From Holophagae bacterium (GTDB taxonomy: Bacteria; Acidobacteriota; Thermoanaerobaculia; Thermoanaerobaculales; Sulfomarinibacteraceae), in the NCBI GenBank assembly GCA_030618605.1, contig JAUXDC010000003.1, forward strand, positions 1 to 40,696: DNA of 40,696 nucleotides, in the 5' to 3' direction. The translations under genes and the position numbers were made by a program. The notes below the pieces were generated by a model. That model saw nothing but the letters and a program-made list of their open reading frames with translations. It was not told where the DNA came from and searched no databases. This document shows, one piece after another, positions 39,925-40,696 of this stretch (position 1 is the stretch's first letter; each line of letters begins with the position of its first letter).

Positions 39925-40696
39925 TCAGCGCTGACGTTTCCGACGACGCCGAGCCACCAGAGCATTGTTCATGGCCAACGCGACCGGTGAGGCAACAAAG
40001 ATCGAAGAGTATGTGCCGACGATGATGCCGATCAACAGGACGAAGGCGAATGTATTAATGACATCGCCACCGAAGAGATAGAGGGTCAGAACGACCATCA
40101 GGGTCGTTCCCGAGGTAATGAACGTCCTGGAGAGAGTCTGGTTGATGGAATCGTCCATCAGTTTTTCCAGATCTTCTCCCCGGCGGAGTTTGAGATTCTC
40201 CCGAACCCGGTCGAAGACTACGACGGTATCGTTGACCGAGTACCCGACCAGGGTCAAGAGGGCCGCAATTGTCGGCAGGTTGATCTCACGATGGAACAGC
40301 GCCAATGCCGACAAAGTGATCAAGACATCGTGGAAGAGAGCCGCGACCGCTCCAATTCCGTAAGGCAACTGAAAACGCAGCCAGATATAGCCCAACATTC
40401 CAAGCAACGAGAACACCATCGCCAACTGCGCTTTGTTCTTGAGGTCGGCGCCGACAGTCGGCCCAACGTTTTCCGCCCCGAGCAGGGCAAACTCACCGGC
40501 GCCGGCAATGGTCTTGATGTGGGCCAGGACCTCAGAACTGAGGCCCTCGACCTGGTCGAGGGCGTCCACCGATGCAAACATCCCCTGACGCTTTCGGTAT
40601 TCGAGGACGGCCTGCGCCTGGGCGCGATAATGCTCTTTTCGGCTCTCGAGATCTCCCAAGACACCCTCGGGATCAGCATCCACGAGACGGTTGGCC
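39925..40696 (-). CDS. secF: Protein-export membrane protein SecF, 3' part
   Basis: At least 257 residues of SecF, which with SecD uses the proton-motive force to help Sec-dependent export. The 5' part lies outside the window. Recognisable: ENVGPTVGADLKNKAQLAMV ahead of TM2, YGIGAVAALFHDVLITLSAL, LTLVGYSVNDTVVVFDRVRE (the D-x-x-V-x-FDR motif) and SINQTLSRTFITSGTTLMVV. The stop is followed by a strong terminator, so it ends its operon. The periplasmic part contains YRKRQGMFASVDALDQVEGL followed by SSEVLAHIK, which resembles a helix-hairpin-helix insertion. Confidence 0.95.
   Translation of the reverse strand, partial: ANRLVDADPEGVLGDLESRKEHYRAQAQAVLEYRKRQGMFASVDALDQVEGLSSEVLAHIKTIAGAGEFALLGAENVGPTVGADLKNKAQLAMVFSLLGMLGYIWLRFQLPYGIGAVAALFHDVLITLSALALFHREINLPTIAALLTLVGYSVNDTVVVFDRVRENLKLRRGEDLEKLMDDSINQTLSRTFITSGTTLMVVLTLYLFGGDVINTFAFVLLIGIIVGTYSSIFVASPVALAMNNALVARRRRKRQR

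Noticed and set aside
39646-39965. Minus-strand open frames between secF and the sigma-factor gene
   Set aside because: They cross the secF terminator and the near-palindrome; composition is not protein-like.

Overview
The window reads as about 40.7 kb of chromosome from a GC-rich Gram-negative bacterium. Supporting features are outer-membrane beta-barrels, lipoprotein signal peptides, RND-type pumps, Sec export and periplasmic c-type cytochrome motifs. The gene style fits an Acidobacteriota-like lineage: a DUF5916 protein, a bactofilin, a multiheme protein ending in a GFETGDTSGW-like tail, and a SecF with an inserted helix-hairpin-helix-like stretch. That placement is inference; there is no rRNA in the window.

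Layout. 1-2494 (-): an RND efflux operon (TetR regulator, membrane-fusion lipoprotein, truncated permease) with a large palindromic operator candidate. 2682-3946 (-): a methyltransferase-like protein and a bactofilin, divergent from a large outer-membrane-type DUF5916 protein (4132-6330, +), then a HEAT-repeat protein. 7384-8242 holds a ferredoxin-family gene that looks broken. It is followed by a YceI protein. 8968-16396 (+) is the most attractive cluster: type III polyketide synthase, isoprenylcysteine-methyltransferase-like enzyme, acyl carrier protein, fatty acyl-AMP ligase, FAD-dependent oxidoreductase and an MMPL-type exporter. Together these could activate a fatty acid, load it on the carrier, extend and cyclise it, tailor the ring by methylation and oxidation, and export a phenolic or quinone-type lipid.

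16397-20948 holds a TPR protein, a small beta-barrel, a nonaheme-type protein, a desulfoferrodoxin-like protein with tandem terminators, and two copies of a dispersed element of about 160 bp whose helices show compensatory changes. 20949-25981 (+) is a four-gene operon (PLP enzyme, YgeY hydrolase, YgeW-type carbamoyltransferase, threonine-synthase-like enzyme), probably for catabolism of ureido or diamino compounds. It is followed by PEP carboxylase.

28805-32927 (-) encodes an alkaline-phosphatase-superfamily lipoprotein, RlpA and PurB. 33.0-36.1 kb is an accessory patch with a DUF4143 ATPase and an AbiEii-like nucleotidyltransferase/XRE pair, the first genes of both units apparently driven by promoters giving leaderless mRNAs. 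36118-40696 (-) returns to core functions: a DUF6483-like protein, tRNA-Glu, tRNA-Lys, purA, an ECF-type sigma factor with a clear housekeeping promoter, a 162-bp near-palindrome, and the 3' part of secF.

Repeats built on CAGAGACG/CACAGAG units occur at several gene boundaries, often as inverted pairs. In two places they supply coding sequence: the tail of the acyl carrier protein and the signal peptide of RlpA.
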